DNA of 64,000 nt from assembly GCA_004193595.1 (NCBI GenBank), contig RPGQ01000012.1, positions 1 through 64,000 of the forward strand, written 5' to 3'. A program made the position numbers and the translations under genes. The notes below the pieces were generated by a model. The model was not told the origin of the DNA. It ran no database searches and saw only the letters and a program-made list of their open reading frames with translations. Below are positions 10,724 through 19,920 of the stretch, piece by piece. The stretch is from Desulfobacteraceae bacterium Eth-SRB2. Lineage in GTDB: Bacteria; Desulfobacterota; Desulfobacteria; Desulfobacterales; UBA11574. Position 1 is the first letter of the stretch. Each line of letters begins with the position of its first letter.

Positions 10724-11479
10724 TCAACATAGGTGTCGCTGTCTGAAAGCCTCATACATTGCAACCGCTCCTGCTACAGAGGCATTCAGGGAATTTACCG
10801 GCCCTAATTGAGGAATGGACATCAAAAAATCGCAATGCTTTTTTACCAGGGGTCGAATCCCTTTTCCCTCCCCACCAATAACAATTGCAACTTGACCTGT
10901 CAAATCACTCAAAAAGATTGATCTGTCCGATGCTTTTTCCATTCCGGCAATCCACCATCCTTTTTCCTTCAACGCATCGATTGTGTTTACCATGTTTGTT
11001 ACCCGTACAAGATGGATATGTTCCAGAGCTCCTGCTGATGCTCTGGATACCGCAGGTGTGGGAGAAACAGATCTGTCCTTTGGAATGATTATACCGTTAA
11101 CGCCCACACAAATTGCTGTTCTAACCAGGGCGCCAAGGTTATGAGGATCCATGACATTGTCAATCAGCAACAGTAAAGGATTTGTATCATCCGGCGGGAT
11201 CTTGTCGACAATATCAGAAATTCCGGATAGCGGGAAACGACTTGTCCGGGCTCCGATACCCTGGTGTTGATCCGTTCCGGTCAGAGATTTTAACTGTGAA
11301 GATTCCACCCGTTCCACAGAAATTTTTTTTCCTTCAGCAAGCGTCAATACCCTTTTTAAACGTTGTGAGATCTTTTTTTTTGTAATATAGACTACAAAAA
11401 AATATCTACGACCGGCTTTTAAGGCTTCAAGAACCGGATTGATCCCAAAAATAATCTCTTTTTTTAACATTTTTCCCAT
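10724..11479 (-). CDS. rlmB: 23S rRNA (guanosine-2'-O-)-methyltransferase RlmB
   Basis: A SpoU/TrmH-family enzyme that methylates the ribose of G2251 in 23S rRNA. The 251 residues have the N-terminal substrate-binding domain (FGINPVLEALK) and the SPOUT knot motifs NVMDPHNLGALVRTA, VIGGEGKGIRP and IPQLGPVNSLNASVA. An ATG at 11479 was used, with GGTAG close upstream; a second in-frame ATG three codons later is possible. gmk lies about 130 bases upstream in the same direction. It could act on another RNA guanosine, but the motifs fit RlmB well. Confidence 0.93.
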   Translation of the reverse strand: MGKMLKKEIIFGINPVLEALKAGRRYFFVVYITKKKISQRLKRVLTLAEGKKISVERVESSQLKSLTGTDQHQGIGARTSRFPLSGISDIVDKIPPDDTNPLLLLIDNVMDPHNLGALVRTAICVGVNGIIIPKDRSVSPTPAVSRASAGALEHIHLVRVTNMVNTIDALKEKGWWIAGMEKASDRSIFLSDLTGQVAIVIGGEGKGIRPLVKKHCDFLMSIPQLGPVNSLNASVAGAVAMYEAFRQRHLC

Positions 11480-11518
11480 ATCTACCTTTACCTAGTGTCC
11501 ATCTGCGGTTAAATCAAA

Positions 11519-11589
11519 CCACGAATGAACACAAATAAACACGAATTTAAAGATAAAATTTATGTCTATTTGCGTTAATTTGCGGTTAA
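11519..11589. repeat. Palindrome of CACGAATGAACACAAATAAA words
   Basis: The left arm CCACGAATGAACACAAATAA pairs imperfectly with the right arm TTATTTGCGTTAATTTGCGG over about 28 bases. The left arm also recurs at about 13720-13752. A single arm of the AAAGTG family follows at 11590-11625 and overlaps the gmk 3' end. Confidence 0.5.
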
Positions 11590-11609
11590 TTTGCTTTAGG
11601 CACTTTAGT

Positions 11610-12248
11610 TCATTTTAGGCATTTTTCAGGCTTGTTCGGGTATCGATATTTCTCGATAATGGCTATAAGTGTTTCAATTGATACAGGCAGTTGATCATTA
11701 ACGATAACATAACGGTAAAGATCTTTTTGGACCATCTCCTTTTCCGCAGTTAAAAGGCGTCTTTTAATTGTTCCCCTGCTTTCGGTTCTTCTCATTTCCA
11801 GGCGTTTTCTAAGCGTTTCCAGTGACGGGGGCATGATAAAAATCGTGACACTGTCGGGATAATTTTCAAGTATCTTGAGGGTCCCCTGGACATCGATATC
11901 AAGGAGAATGTCGCGCCCGGAAGCCAGACCCCTGTCTATAAATCCAGCCGAGGTACCATAATAATTGCCGTGGACCTCCGCCCATTCAGCCCAATGGCCG
12001 CTTTCTATCTTTTTTTCAAAATCTTTTTTTTGGGTAAAATAATAATCGACGCCGTTTCGTTCGCCTTTGCGAGGTGGCCTTGTTGTGTAGGAAACCGAAT
12101 AAAGAATATCGTTAAACCGGTTAAGCAGGGCTTTGGAAAGCGTTGTCTTGCCGCCTCCCGACGGCGCGGAAATGATAAAAAGACGAGCCTGTTTACTATT
12201 TGTCTCTTTGGGATTCGAACCGGATGGTTTGCTTTCCTGTTCATTCAT
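11610..12248 (-). CDS. gmk: Guanylate kinase
   Basis: Phosphorylates GMP to GDP in nucleotide metabolism. The 212 residues have the P-loop SAPSGGGKTTLSK (about residues 28-40), the GMP-binding segment SYTTRPPRKGERNGVDYYF, and the lid region RMRRTESRGTIKRRL type. The first 20 residues before the P-loop are a polar extension longer than usual. The C-terminal tail extends into a repeat arm. It follows remA by 6 bases, so the two are cotranscribed. The yicC-remA-gmk order is conserved in many bacteria. Confidence 0.97.
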   Translation of the reverse strand: MNEQESKPSGSNPKETNSKQARLFIISAPSGGGKTTLSKALLNRFNDILYSVSYTTRPPRKGERNGVDYYFTQKKDFEKKIESGHWAEWAEVHGNYYGTSAGFIDRGLASGRDILLDIDVQGTLKILENYPDSVTIFIMPPSLETLRKRLEMRRTESRGTIKRRLLTAEKEMVQKDLYRYVIVNDQLPVSIETLIAIIEKYRYPNKPEKCLK

Positions 12249-12254
12249 GATCGA

Positions 12255-12509
12255 TTATTTCGAAGCCTTGAGTGTTGAATAGCGCTGGGATATTGTTTCG
12301 GCCTGTATCGCGGAAAGAACGATATGATTGCTGTCCATAACAATGATAGAACGGGTTCTGCGGCCGTGCGTTGCATCTATCAAACGTTTTTCATCTTTGG
12401 CTTCATCTTTAAGACGTTTCATAGGAGCTGGATTGGGAGACACGATAGCAACAACCCGTTCGGCAACCACTGTATTTCCAAAACCGATATTCAAAAGATT
12501 CTGATCCAT
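12255..12509 (-). CDS. remA: RemA-like DUF370 regulator
   Basis: A DUF370 protein of 84 residues, homologous to RemA, a DNA-binding activator of extracellular matrix genes in Bacillus. Its role in Desulfobacterota is unknown. Family motifs are [38 protein letters not shown] and the C-terminal [12 protein letters not shown]. The ATG at 12509 was chosen because AGGGGAGGT lies just upstream; an upstream ATG at 12569 would add 20 residues that run into a mobile repeat. Lies between yicC and gmk, its usual neighbours. Confidence 0.92.
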   Translation of the reverse strand: MDQNLLNIGFGNTVVAERVVAIVSPNPAPMKRLKDEAKDEKRLIDATHGRRTRSIIVMDSNHIVLSAIQAETISQRYSTLKASK

Positions 12510-12537
12510 ATACCTCCCCTCACCCGGATAAACCGGA

Positions 12538-12738
12538 GAGACCTTTGCAAAACGCCCTTTTTCGCTCAATTTCTGCGTCCCCGATGGGCGGGATCTACGC
12601 TTCGCTTCGACAGGCTCAAATTTTAATCCTCGGAATACTCAATGTATGGATGCCTGTCCCGATGTGTTTTTCATCGGGGTGGTTAAAATTATCGCCTTTC
12701 TTGAACTTAAACAAAAATTGACATTTTTCAAAGGTCTC
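12538..12738. mobile_element. Core-and-arm element, enlarged copy upstream of remA
   Basis: Arms GAGACCTTTGCAAAA and TTTTTCAAAGGTCTC flank a core with the shared words TTCTGCGT, CTCAAATTTTAATCCTCGGAATACT, GGTGGTTAAAAT and CTTGAACTTAA. Two internal insertions enlarge it to about 201 bases against 141 in other copies. No clear target duplication is visible. It sits between yicC and the remA start. Confidence 0.6.
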
Positions 12739-12759
12739 CTGAAATTAATTCTCACCATA

Positions 12760-13641
12760 TTATTCAATATTCTGCAACTGCTCTCTTATTTTTTCAAGAT
12801 CGGACTTCACCTCGAGGATAATATGGGAAACATTTGTATTGGCCGTTTTAGACCCCATGGTGTTGAATTCACGATTAAGCTCCTGCATCAAAAAATTAAG
12901 TTTTCGGCCGGCAGGTTCAGCTGAATTCATAATTGTTCGAAACTGTTTGATGTGACTTGCAGCCCTTACAACTTCCTCGGAAATATCACTTCTATCAGCC
13001 AGAAAAGCCGCTTCCTGTGCTATCCGGTCCGGATCTATCTCTATAATCCCTTTTGTTAAAGCAGCGATACGGTCCTTAAGACGCTGCTGATAATGAGATA
13101 AAAGGTCGCTCGATTCTTTCTGAATTTGGTCAACATGTTCTTCTATACCGTTAAGCCGGGCGGTAATATCTGCTTCAAGAAAATCTCCTTCCTTTTTTCG
13201 CATGGCAATAAGGTTGTCTAAAACTTCATTAATACAATCTTCAAAAACGGGCCAGCAGGCTTCCATATCAAAACCTATCTCGGCAGGCTTAATAATACCT
13301 CCCCCACTCACGAGAAGGTCAATCGATATTTTGGAATTAATATTAAACTTTTCTTTCAATTGGACAAGGCTATCATAATATGCCATGGCTTTGGGTGTGT
13401 CTATTTCAAAGGCATATGCCTCACCGGAATCGTCCCTGACTTGCAGATTAACCTCTATGCGGCCTCTTGCAACCTTGCCGGCGATTAATGTTTTTATCTT
13501 CTCCTCCAATGCAAGATATCCATGGGGGATACGCAATGCAACATCAAGATACCTGCTGTTGTATGAACGGATCTCAATCATAACCGTAAGTTTTTCTTGA
13601 GTCTTCTCTGATTTTGCATATGCGGTCATACTCTTTAGCAT
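12760..13641 (-). CDS. yicC: YicC family endoribonuclease
   Basis: YicC proteins are RNA-binding endonucleases or adaptors involved in RNA decay and stress survival. The 293 residues begin with MLKSMTAYAKSE and contain the conserved N-terminal ERIRSYNSRYLDV-like segment (here EIRSYNSRYLDV) and the C-terminal signature GRKLNFLMQELNREFNTMGSK. The length is usual. First of the yicC-remA-gmk group; the mobile element at 12538-12738 lies between it and remA. Confidence 0.95.
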   Translation of the reverse strand: MLKSMTAYAKSEKTQEKLTVMIEIRSYNSRYLDVALRIPHGYLALEEKIKTLIAGKVARGRIEVNLQVRDDSGEAYAFEIDTPKAMAYYDSLVQLKEKFNINSKISIDLLVSGGGIIKPAEIGFDMEACWPVFEDCINEVLDNLIAMRKKEGDFLEADITARLNGIEEHVDQIQKESSDLLSHYQQRLKDRIAALTKGIIEIDPDRIAQEAAFLADRSDISEEVVRAASHIKQFRTIMNSAEPAGRKLNFLMQELNREFNTMGSKTANTNVSHIILEVKSDLEKIREQLQNIE

Positions 13642-13673
13642 TTTTCTTCCGCCTTTAAAAATAAGTTAAGCGT

Positions 13674-13815
13674 TCACGGGTTCAGAGGTTCACGGTTCAA
13701 CCGTTAAGAGCGGTTAAATAAAACCACGAATGAACACGAATAAACACAAATTTATAAATAATAACATCCCATAATTTTAGGCATTTTAGGCACTTTAGCT
13801 CATTTTAGGCATTTC
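13674..13815. repeat. Mosaic of single repeat arms
   Basis: One arm each of three palindromic families stand in series: GTTCACGGGTTCAGAGGTTC, then CCACGAATGAACACGAATAA, then TTTAGGCACTTTAGCTCA. None has its partner arm nearby, so this looks like a recombined remnant between yicC and the DUF4416 gene. Confidence 0.5.
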
Positions 13816-13831
13816 CTTTGAAACCTGTAGT

Positions 13832-14371
13832 TTATGCGTACGTCTGTTTCAAATCGATCACATATTTATTCCGTACCCGTTCAAGGTTAATCAGCATGTT
13901 TTGTTCGGCATAATCCGGATATGTCCAAGGTAATTTCATAAACCGACCTTTGGTATATATCAGGGTTAAATCGGCATAAATCCGTTGCCCGATATAAATC
14001 CTGTGACTGTAATTCTTGCCGGTGGCAAGCACAAACCTTTCCCGCAGCAGGTAACCCGGATCCAGATTGACCATTCTTTTGCCGTTTTTTAAATACGCCA
14101 GCTCAAGATCGTTGGTGATTCGCTTTATCTCTGACAGGGCACTCTGCTTGATCAGCCTTTCAAACGCAAGCATCCGTCTGAAAAGAGGCTTTCCCATTTC
14201 CGGTTCATAATAGGTGGTAAAATTAAATGGCAACCTTGGGCTTACGATATCAACAGGGCCAAATTTTTCTGTTAGTGCTTTTACCACAGGAACAACCAAA
14301 TCTTTTTCTCTTAGGAAAAAACCGATCACCAGCTTGGCAGGCTTTGGCGTTTGAGGTCGGCTCATAATCAT
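13832..14371 (-). CDS. DUF4416 family protein
   Basis: A 179-residue protein of unknown function that matches the DUF4416 family known from Desulfobacterota and Nitrospirae. Features are the opening KPAKLVIGFFLREKD, the central YYEPEMGKPLFRRMLAFE and the C-terminal LNLDPGYL-type segment (here NLDPGYLLRERFVLATGKNY). No catalytic motif is obvious. It starts 4 bases after the Trm112-like gene, so the two are coupled; a second ATG at 14365 is possible. Confidence 0.88.
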   Translation of the reverse strand: MIMSRPQTPKPAKLVIGFFLREKDLVVPVVKALTEKFGPVDIVSPRLPFNFTTYYEPEMGKPLFRRMLAFERLIKQSALSEIKRITNDLELAYLKNGKRMVNLDPGYLLRERFVLATGKNYSHRIYIGQRIYADLTLIYTKGRFMKLPWTYPDYAEQNMLINLERVRNKYVIDLKQTYA

Positions 14372-14375
14372 CAGA

Positions 14376-14549
14376 CTAAACGTCTAAGGACTTGGCCTCG
14401 TCGATCAACATAATCGGAATGTCATCCCGTATTTCATATAAAAGTTTACAGGTATCACATATAAGTCCATCTTGTGTATCATTTAAGTATATGTCGCCTT
14501 TACACTTCGGACAGGCAAGAATATCAAGCAGTTCTTTACTTATGGCCAT
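14376..14549 (-). CDS. Trm112 family zinc-ribbon protein
   Basis: A 57-residue protein, MAISKELLDILACPKCKGDI at its start, with a second CxxC at CDTCKLLYEI and the family ending DDIPIMLIDEA. Trm112-like proteins are zinc-binding activators of methyltransferases; bacterial members are mostly uncharacterised, and many sit next to LPS or lipid A genes. An ideal GGAGG site lies 6 bases before the ATG. Immediately followed by the DUF4416 gene. Confidence 0.92.
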   Translation of the reverse strand: MAISKELLDILACPKCKGDIYLNDTQDGLICDTCKLLYEIRDDIPIMLIDEAKSLDV

Positions 14550-14628
14550 GGATTGCCTCCTTTACTTGTGTGTAATTCACTGATGTTGGTTAACAGCGGT
14601 CATTTATTACTTTCCATCGGAATTCGAA

Positions 14629-14750
14629 GGTCTGGTGTCGGGTGTCAGGTGTCAGGAGGACGAACGTAAGAGCTAACACCTAAACACTGACACCTGAAAC
14701 CTGGATTGCTTGAGCTAAATAACCAACAATCTTGATTTACACCCCCTTTA
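14629..14750. repeat. Truncated third copy of the inverted-repeat element
   Basis: On the minus strand it begins with GGGTGTAAATCAAGATTGTTGG at 14750, matching the terminal repeat of the 8513 and 58823 elements, and continues into TTTCAGGTGTCAG and its complement. The rest of the element is missing. The neighbouring stretch to 14935 holds no recognisable gene. Confidence 0.6.
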
Positions 14751-14935
14751 CTTTAAACTGTTCCTCTTATAAAGGATCGACGTAGAATTTTCAACTATTT
14801 TTACTGATATAAACTTTGATAATTAAAGCCCTGAGCATGCCTTGAACAAAAAAGTTTGAAATTTTTACATTCTTATGTATAGTGTGACAGCATTTTTATG
14901 TTTTTTTGTAAAAAAGGAGTTAAAAACAAATCAGG

Positions 14936-15138
14936 GGCTTCGCCCCAATTGGAATGGTGGAATGCTGGAATAGTAGAATAATGGGTTTGAAGGAGTTTTT
15001 TACAATTTAAATGGTTTATTTTCCGCTTTTATCCCCAATATTCCAGCATTCCATTATTCCAGCATTCCATTCCGATGGCACAAACAGGGTGCCATTAATA
15101 AAGCTGTATTTTCAGTAAATTGTAGAATTTCCGAGACA
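14936..15138. repeat. Palindromic TGGAAT/ATTCCA intergenic element, copy 3
   Basis: Nearly the same sequence as copy 1 at 69-302, including GGGCTTCGCCCCAATTGGAA at the left, a GGGTTTGAAGGAGTTTTTTA centre, and the tail GAATTTCCGAGACATTTAAT ending just before the uxs start codon. Confidence 0.7.
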
Positions 15139-15145
15139 TTTAATT

Positions 15146-16105
15146 ATGCATCTTAGCAAAAGAATTCTTGTTACCGGCGGATGTGGTTTTTTAGGATCTC
15201 ATCTTTGTGAACGATTGGTTCAAAAAGGAAATGAAGTGTTGTGCGTTGATAACTGCTTTTCGGGAACCAAGCAGAACATCGCTAATTTACACGATAATCC
15301 AAATTTTGAATTTTTACGTCATGATGTCACCTTCCCGCTTTTTCTGGAGGTAGATGAGATCTATAACCTGGCCTGCCCGGCTTCTCCCATACATTATCAG
15401 TTTGATCCGGTTCAAACGACCAAGACATGCGTACACGGGTCCATCAATATGCTGGGACTGGCAAAACGGGTTAAAGCAAAAATCTTGCAGGCCTCCACCA
15501 GCGAAGTTTATGGAGATCCCGATGTCCATCCACAACCGGAAGAGTATTGGGGAAGGGTAAACCCAATCGGTCTGCGGTCCTGTTATGACGAAGGGAAAAG
15601 ATGTGCCGAGACGCTATTTTTTGATTACCATCGTCAGCACAATTTAAAAATAAAAGTGGCCAGGATATTTAATACTTACGGACCACGAATGCATCCCAAT
15701 GACGGAAGGGTTGTTTCAAATTTTATCATTCAAGCCCTTAAAGGAGAAGCTATAACCATTTACGGAGATGGATCACAAACAAGATCCTTTTGTTACGTTG
15801 ATGACATGATTGAAGCTATGGTACGCTTAATGAACTCAGCTGACCGTTTAACCGGGCCTATAAATATTGGAAATCCAACAGAATTAACAATTTTGGAATT
15901 GGCAAAAAAAATAATCGAAATTTCCGGATCTAAATCAAAGATCACATACGAAAAACTTCCCCTCGATGATCCAAAGCAAAGAAAACCTGATATTACCCTT
16001 GCAAAAAAAGAATTGGATTGGGTCCCAAAAGTCGAGATAGAAAAGGGATTAATAAAGGCAATCGAATATTTTGATAATTTGTTAAAAAATGATCCAAGAA
16101 TTTAG
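15146..16105 (+). CDS. UDP-glucuronate decarboxylase (UDP-xylose synthase)
   Basis: A short-chain dehydrogenase-type enzyme that oxidises and decarboxylates UDP-glucuronate to UDP-xylose, a donor for LPS or polysaccharide. The 319 residues have the NAD motif [11 protein letters not shown] (10-20), the Thr-Ser-Glu-Val-Tyr catalytic strand (STSEVYGDP, 117-125), Tyr147 and Lys151 of YxxxK, and the UXS-type [15 protein letters not shown]. Length fits bacterial UXS. The upstream palindromic repeat ends just before the ATG. waaA follows after 40 bases. A decayed partial copy of this gene and waaA is found at 21695-21950. Confidence 0.9.
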   Translation: MHLSKRILVTGGCGFLGSHLCERLVQKGNEVLCVDNCFSGTKQNIANLHDNPNFEFLRHDVTFPLFLEVDEIYNLACPASPIHYQFDPVQTTKTCVHGSINMLGLAKRVKAKILQASTSEVYGDPDVHPQPEEYWGRVNPIGLRSCYDEGKRCAETLFFDYHRQHNLKIKVARIFNTYGPRMHPNDGRVVSNFIIQALKGEAITIYGDGSQTRSFCYVDDMIEAMVRLMNSADRLTGPINIGNPTELTILELAKKIIEISGSKSKITYEKLPLDDPKQRKPDITLAKKELDWVPKVEIEKGLIKAIEYFDNLLKNDPRI

Positions 16106-16145
16106 AAGTCATAATATCTTAATTCTGTAGAGGTAAAACTCCACA

Positions 16146-17432
16146 GTGTCGAAAAATATAACACTCAAAGCTGCGCTATATCTCTATAACCTGGGATGGC
16201 ATCTAATTATCCCTGCGCTTCGCCTGAACCAACGCCTTGCCGATGGATTCAGGCAACGGACGCTCCGGCATATGACATTGACCCAGGCGGATCTGTGGAT
16301 TCAAGCCGCTTCTTCCGGTGAATCCTATCTGGCCTGGTCGATCCTCAAAAAATTACATCCCCGTAAACCCGTTAAAATTATCGTAACATCAAATACCATC
16401 CAAGGATTAGATATCCTGGATCGCGCCATTGCGGATATAACTCCGAACCAAAGCGGCCTGAGCGTATGTTCGGCCTACTTCCCGTTTGACAAACCTTCCA
16501 TTATGGAAAGGGCGGTAAAAACCATCCGCCCGAAAATTATGGTTCTTCTGGAATCAGAAATTTGGCCGGGTCTCCTATTCGCTTTAAAAAAACATGCTTG
16601 CAACACACTTATTATTAACGGTAGGATCACCGCCAGAAGTCTGGCCCGATACCTGATCTGGCCATCCTTTTGGCGTATGATCGGACCGGATAAAATTCAT
16701 GGGATCTCAGAAAACGACGTCAAACGATTCGCCAGGATATTCGGCAAAGAACGCGTAGAAGTGATGTCAAATATCAAGTTCGACAATATCGGCAATATTA
16801 ATTACGGGCTCGAAGCAGAAAAAGACCTCGGAAAAATTATGCGGCCCGGAACACCTTTCCTTGTCCTTGGATCCACCAGACGAGAGGAGGAGGCGGTCGT
16901 CGAAAAAATCATACTTAATATCCGTCGCAGGCGTCCCCATACGGTTATCGGATTGTTTCCACGGCATATGCACCGTTTAGCATATTGGAAAGAGGCATTG
17001 GATCGTATAGCGACACCATGGATGTTACGATCTCAAATTGAAAAGCAAGTCCCTGAAGGTACCGTTATCCTTTGGGATATTTTTGGAGAACTGTCTTCAG
17101 CCTATAAACTGTCAAAAGGCGCATTCGTGGGAGGGAGTCTTGCTCCACTGGGCGGTCAGAATTTTTTGGAGCCGCTCACCTGCGGAGTCATACCCGTCAT
17201 CGGCCCTTCATGGGAAAACTTCGCATGGGTAGGACAGAAAATCGTGGAACAGGGTCTGGTTCATGTAGCGGCAGACTGGAAGGAAGTTTCGAACTTTCTT
17301 GTGGAGAGCATAGAAAAAACCATGCCCCGAGAAAAAGTACGTAACGCAGCGCTTATGTATGTGAAAGACCGCCAGGGAGGCACGGCCAAAGCTTGCCGTC
17401 TGATCGATAAGTTACTCAACAACACGCGCTAA
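16146..17432 (+). CDS. waaA: 3-deoxy-D-manno-octulosonic acid transferase WaaA
   Basis: WaaA (KdtA, GT30) transfers Kdo from CMP-Kdo to lipid A precursor at the inner membrane. The 428 residues contain the catalytic glutamate in IQAASSGESYL (about residue 59), an N-terminal membrane anchor (ALYLYNLGWHLIIP), the ESEIWPGLL motif, and the nucleotide-binding GGSLAPLGGQNFLEP near residue 330. The start is GTG at 16146, with GAGGT 11 bases upstream. Whether it adds one or more Kdo residues cannot be told from sequence. It is the first of a Kdo run with kdsB and kdsA. Confidence 0.96.
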   Translation: MSKNITLKAALYLYNLGWHLIIPALRLNQRLADGFRQRTLRHMTLTQADLWIQAASSGESYLAWSILKKLHPRKPVKIIVTSNTIQGLDILDRAIADITPNQSGLSVCSAYFPFDKPSIMERAVKTIRPKIMVLLESEIWPGLLFALKKHACNTLIINGRITARSLARYLIWPSFWRMIGPDKIHGISENDVKRFARIFGKERVEVMSNIKFDNIGNINYGLEAEKDLGKIMRPGTPFLVLGSTRREEEAVVEKIILNIRRRRPHTVIGLFPRHMHRLAYWKEALDRIATPWMLRSQIEKQVPEGTVILWDIFGELSSAYKLSKGAFVGGSLAPLGGQNFLEPLTCGVIPVIGPSWENFAWVGQKIVEQGLVHVAADWKEVSNFLVESIEKTMPREKVRNAALMYVKDRQGGTAKACRLIDKLLNNTR

Positions 17433-17460
17433 AAAACAGGACAAGAACTATATTCGCTTC

Positions 17461-17703
17461 GCCCCGCCTGCCATTGCAAGGCACGAGCGGGCAGGTCACA
17501 ATTGGAATAATGGAACAATGGAATGCTGGAATTATGGGTTATGGTAAAATTCTTATTAACAGAAAAATAAATAGATGAACAACATCTTTTTAAGATCAAC
17601 ATTCCAATATTCCATCATTCCAAAATTCCATTCCGATAGTATAGGCAATTTGGTTTTAAGAAATTTATTGTTTCAAGAAGTTATGGAATTTCTGAGACGT
17701 TAA
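17461..17703. repeat. Palindromic TGGAAT/ATTCCA intergenic element, copy 4
   Basis: Arms of TGGAATAATGGAACAATGGA and ATTCCAATATTCCATCATTC are separated by about 60 bases. The tail TGGAATTTCTGAGACGTTAA ends just before the kdsB start codon. Confidence 0.65.
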
Positions 17704-17707
17704 ACTA

Positions 17708-18454
17708 ATGACTAATCTTCCAAAATGTTACGGAATTATACCCGCACGTTATGGGTCCACACGCTTCCCGGGTAAACCGCTGGCAGAAATTTTGGGGAAA
17801 CCTATGTTCTGGCACGTTTTTAAACGGGCCAGCCGCTGTCCGCAACTTTCGAAGACCATCCTCGCCACTGATGACAACCGGATTATCTCGGCGGCAAAAA
17901 ATCTGAACGTTCCGGTAATTAAAACAAGAGAGGACCACTTAAGTGGTACGGACCGGGTTCTTGAAGCTGCAGAACTGCTTAACGTACCGGAAAACGCTGT
18001 TGTGGTCAATATACAGGGCGATGAACCGGCCCATGAGACTGCCATGCTAACAGAGTTGGTTTTGCCTTTTTCTGATCCTAATATAAAAGTATCAACCCTG
18101 GTCCGAAAAATCGATCCGGATGAGGCTAAAAACCCGGACCGGGTCAAAGTTGTTTTTGCTAAGGATAACCGTGCACTATATTTTTCCCGTTCTCTTATCC
18201 CGTTTCCCCGTGATCAACAGAAGGGTGAGTTTTACGGACACATCGGACTGTATGCATTCCGTATGAACATCCTGAAACAATTTGTGGCCATGGGACCGAG
18301 CAATCTGGAATTAACAGAAAAACTCGAACAACTGCGTCTGCTTGAAAATGGAATACCCATTCATGTGGTGAAAACAGAACACCGGAGTTTTGGTGTTGAT
18401 CGGCCAGGCGATATTGAGGCAGTTACACGCATCATTATGGAGCAAACCCGGTAG
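17708..18454 (+). CDS. kdsB: CMP-Kdo synthetase KdsB
   Basis: Activates Kdo with CTP to CMP-Kdo for WaaA, in the cytosol. The 248 residues begin with the nucleotide-binding [17 protein letters not shown]. Other family signatures are [32 protein letters not shown] and HIGLYAFR, ending in [10 protein letters not shown]. No breaks. It lies between waaA and kdsA, each separated by a repeat. The related enzyme for 8-amino-Kdo is similar in sequence, so the exact sugar is not proven. Confidence 0.96.
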   Translation: MTNLPKCYGIIPARYGSTRFPGKPLAEILGKPMFWHVFKRASRCPQLSKTILATDDNRIISAAKNLNVPVIKTREDHLSGTDRVLEAAELLNVPENAVVVNIQGDEPAHETAMLTELVLPFSDPNIKVSTLVRKIDPDEAKNPDRVKVVFAKDNRALYFSRSLIPFPRDQQKGEFYGHIGLYAFRMNILKQFVAMGPSNLELTEKLEQLRLLENGIPIHVVKTEHRSFGVDRPGDIEAVTRIIMEQTR

Positions 18455-18477
18455 CGGGGATTGTATTGTTTTACTGT

Positions 18478-18630
18478 TGACGGTCTCGTAAAAAGTCCAA
18501 CTTCCGCGTTGTGCTGCATTTCGCAATCATTCAACGTACGAAAAGTACGCCTCATGATTACAAAATTTGCAACGCCTTTTTATCCCGCCTATGTTTGGCG
18601 GGGGAGTTTGAACTTTTTACGAAACCGTCT
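18478..18630. mobile_element. MITE-like repeat with TGACGGTCTCGTAAAAAGTC ends, copy 1
   Basis: The left end TGACGGTCTCGTAAAAAGTC pairs with the right end AACTTTTTACGAAACCGTC. A further partial end, GGACTTTTTACGAG, follows at about 18636-18650. A second copy is at 61355-61484. The remaining sequence up to kdsA shows nothing else. Confidence 0.65.
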
Positions 18631-18770
18631 AAATCGGACTTTTTACGAGTTCATCACTGTTGGCGATGGGTTTAAAGTACGTTTTAAATATTGACAAAAA
18701 ATACCCTTTCAGTCATAGTCCCAAGCATGAATAAAGGTTTAATAAAACTTCAATGATATTTTAAAATCTC

Positions 18771-19607
18771 ATGAAAAAAAGAATTGTTCATGTTGGTAAT
18801 ATCTCCTGTGGCGCTGATCAGTTATTCCTCATTTCAGGACCCTGCGTGATTGAGGAAGAAGGCATCATGCTTAAAACAGCGGATGTTTTAAAACAAGTTT
18901 CTGAAAAACTGGATCTGCCTGTTATTTATAAATCCTCATTCCAAAAAGACAATCGTAGTACTGCCCAGAATTACAGAGGGCCTGGGCTGGACCAGGGACT
19001 TAAACTGTTATATAGAATAAAGCAGGAGTTCAATTTCCCTATTCTTTCAGACGTTCACTATCCACAGCAGGTTGCCCAAGCAGCAGAATTTCTTGATGTT
19101 ATACAAATACCGGCCTACTTATGCATGCAGACAGATCTTCTGGAAGCAGCTGCCAGAACAGGAAAAGTGATCAACATAAAACACGGACAGTTTTTGGCCC
19201 CTGAAAATATGGCAAAACCCGTTCAGAAAGTCATGGATAGCGGAAACGAACAGATCATATTAACTGAAAGAGGATATTCGTTTGGATACAATGATTTGAT
19301 TGTGGATCCCAGAAGCTTTTTTCATTTAAATCAGACTGGCTTCCCCGTAGTTTTTGATATCACCCACTCTGTACGAAGATACGGGATTCCCAGTGCAGAC
19401 CCAAAAGGAGGGTCTAAGGAGTTCCTTCCTGTTTTGTCAAGATCAGGTGTTGCAGCAGGTGTAGATGGGATTTTCATAGAGACTCACCCTGAACCTCAAA
19501 AGGCTTTATGTGATGCCTCAAGTCAGCTGAGTGTATTTGATCTGGAAGAGTTTTTAAAACCATTAATAGAAATACATGAGATAGAGGTAAGATATAGAAA
19601 CCCATAA
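18771..19607 (+). CDS. kdsA: 3-deoxy-8-phosphooctulonate synthase KdsA
   Basis: Condenses phosphoenolpyruvate with arabinose 5-phosphate to Kdo 8-phosphate. The 278 residues match the family: ISGPCVIE, KSSFQKDNRST, FPILSDVH, GQFLAPENM and ETHPEPQKALCDASSQL. Cys25 in SGPC, the histidine of ITHSVR, the glutamate of IETHPEP and the aspartate of LCDASSQ match the metal ligands of the Aquifex-type, metal-dependent class. The stop codon lies in the target site of a repeat element. The arabinose 5-phosphate source appears not to be a normal KdsD; see the next CDS. Confidence 0.97.
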   Translation: MKKRIVHVGNISCGADQLFLISGPCVIEEEGIMLKTADVLKQVSEKLDLPVIYKSSFQKDNRSTAQNYRGPGLDQGLKLLYRIKQEFNFPILSDVHYPQQVAQAAEFLDVIQIPAYLCMQTDLLEAAARTGKVINIKHGQFLAPENMAKPVQKVMDSGNEQIILTERGYSFGYNDLIVDPRSFFHLNQTGFPVVFDITHSVRRYGIPSADPKGGSKEFLPVLSRSGVAAGVDGIFIETHPEPQKALCDASSQLSVFDLEEFLKPLIEIHEIEVRYRNP

Positions 19608-19609
19608 AT

Positions 19610-19750
19610 GAGTCTGTTGATTAATGGTCTTTTCGCACAATCTCTGCGTTATGCTCAAAAAATAATCCTCGGAATATCAAATATATGCCTGTGGTTATTT
19701 TTTTCGCATGCCTTGATCTTGAACGAAAATCCTCATTAAGCAACAGACTC
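19610..19750. mobile_element. 141-bp core-and-arm element, copy A
   Basis: Ends GAGTCTGTTGATTAATG and CATTAAGCAACAGACTC pair with each other. The direct repeat ATAAAT flanks it at 19604-19609 and 19751-19756. The core shares TCTGCGT, AATCCTCGGAATA, CCTGTGGTTA and CCTTGATCTT with the other copies. It lies immediately after kdsA. Confidence 0.8.
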
Positions 19751-19757
19751 ATAAATA

Positions 19758-19898
19758 GTACCTGAACGAAAACTGTCTTTTTCGTCAATATCTGCGTCAG
19801 ACTCAAATTTTAATCCTCGAAATACTACCCGTATTCCTGTGGTTAAAATTTTCGTTTTCCTTGATCTTAACGAAAAATCATAGTTTTCTTTCGGGCAC
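19758..19898. mobile_element. 141-bp core-and-arm element, copy B
   Basis: Ends GTACCTGAACGAAAACTG and TAGTTTTCTTTCGGGCAC pair with each other. The direct repeat TAAATA flanks it at 19752-19757 and 19899-19904. The left flank overlaps the right flank of copy A, so one element inserted into the target duplication of the other. The core is in the same orientation as copy A. Confidence 0.8.
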
Positions 19899-19920
19899 TA
19901 AATAAAAAAAGTGAACTATT

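Noticed and set aside
12210..12235. A tRNA-like GATTCGAACC sequence
   Set aside because: It is part of the gmk coding region and no cloverleaf surrounds it.
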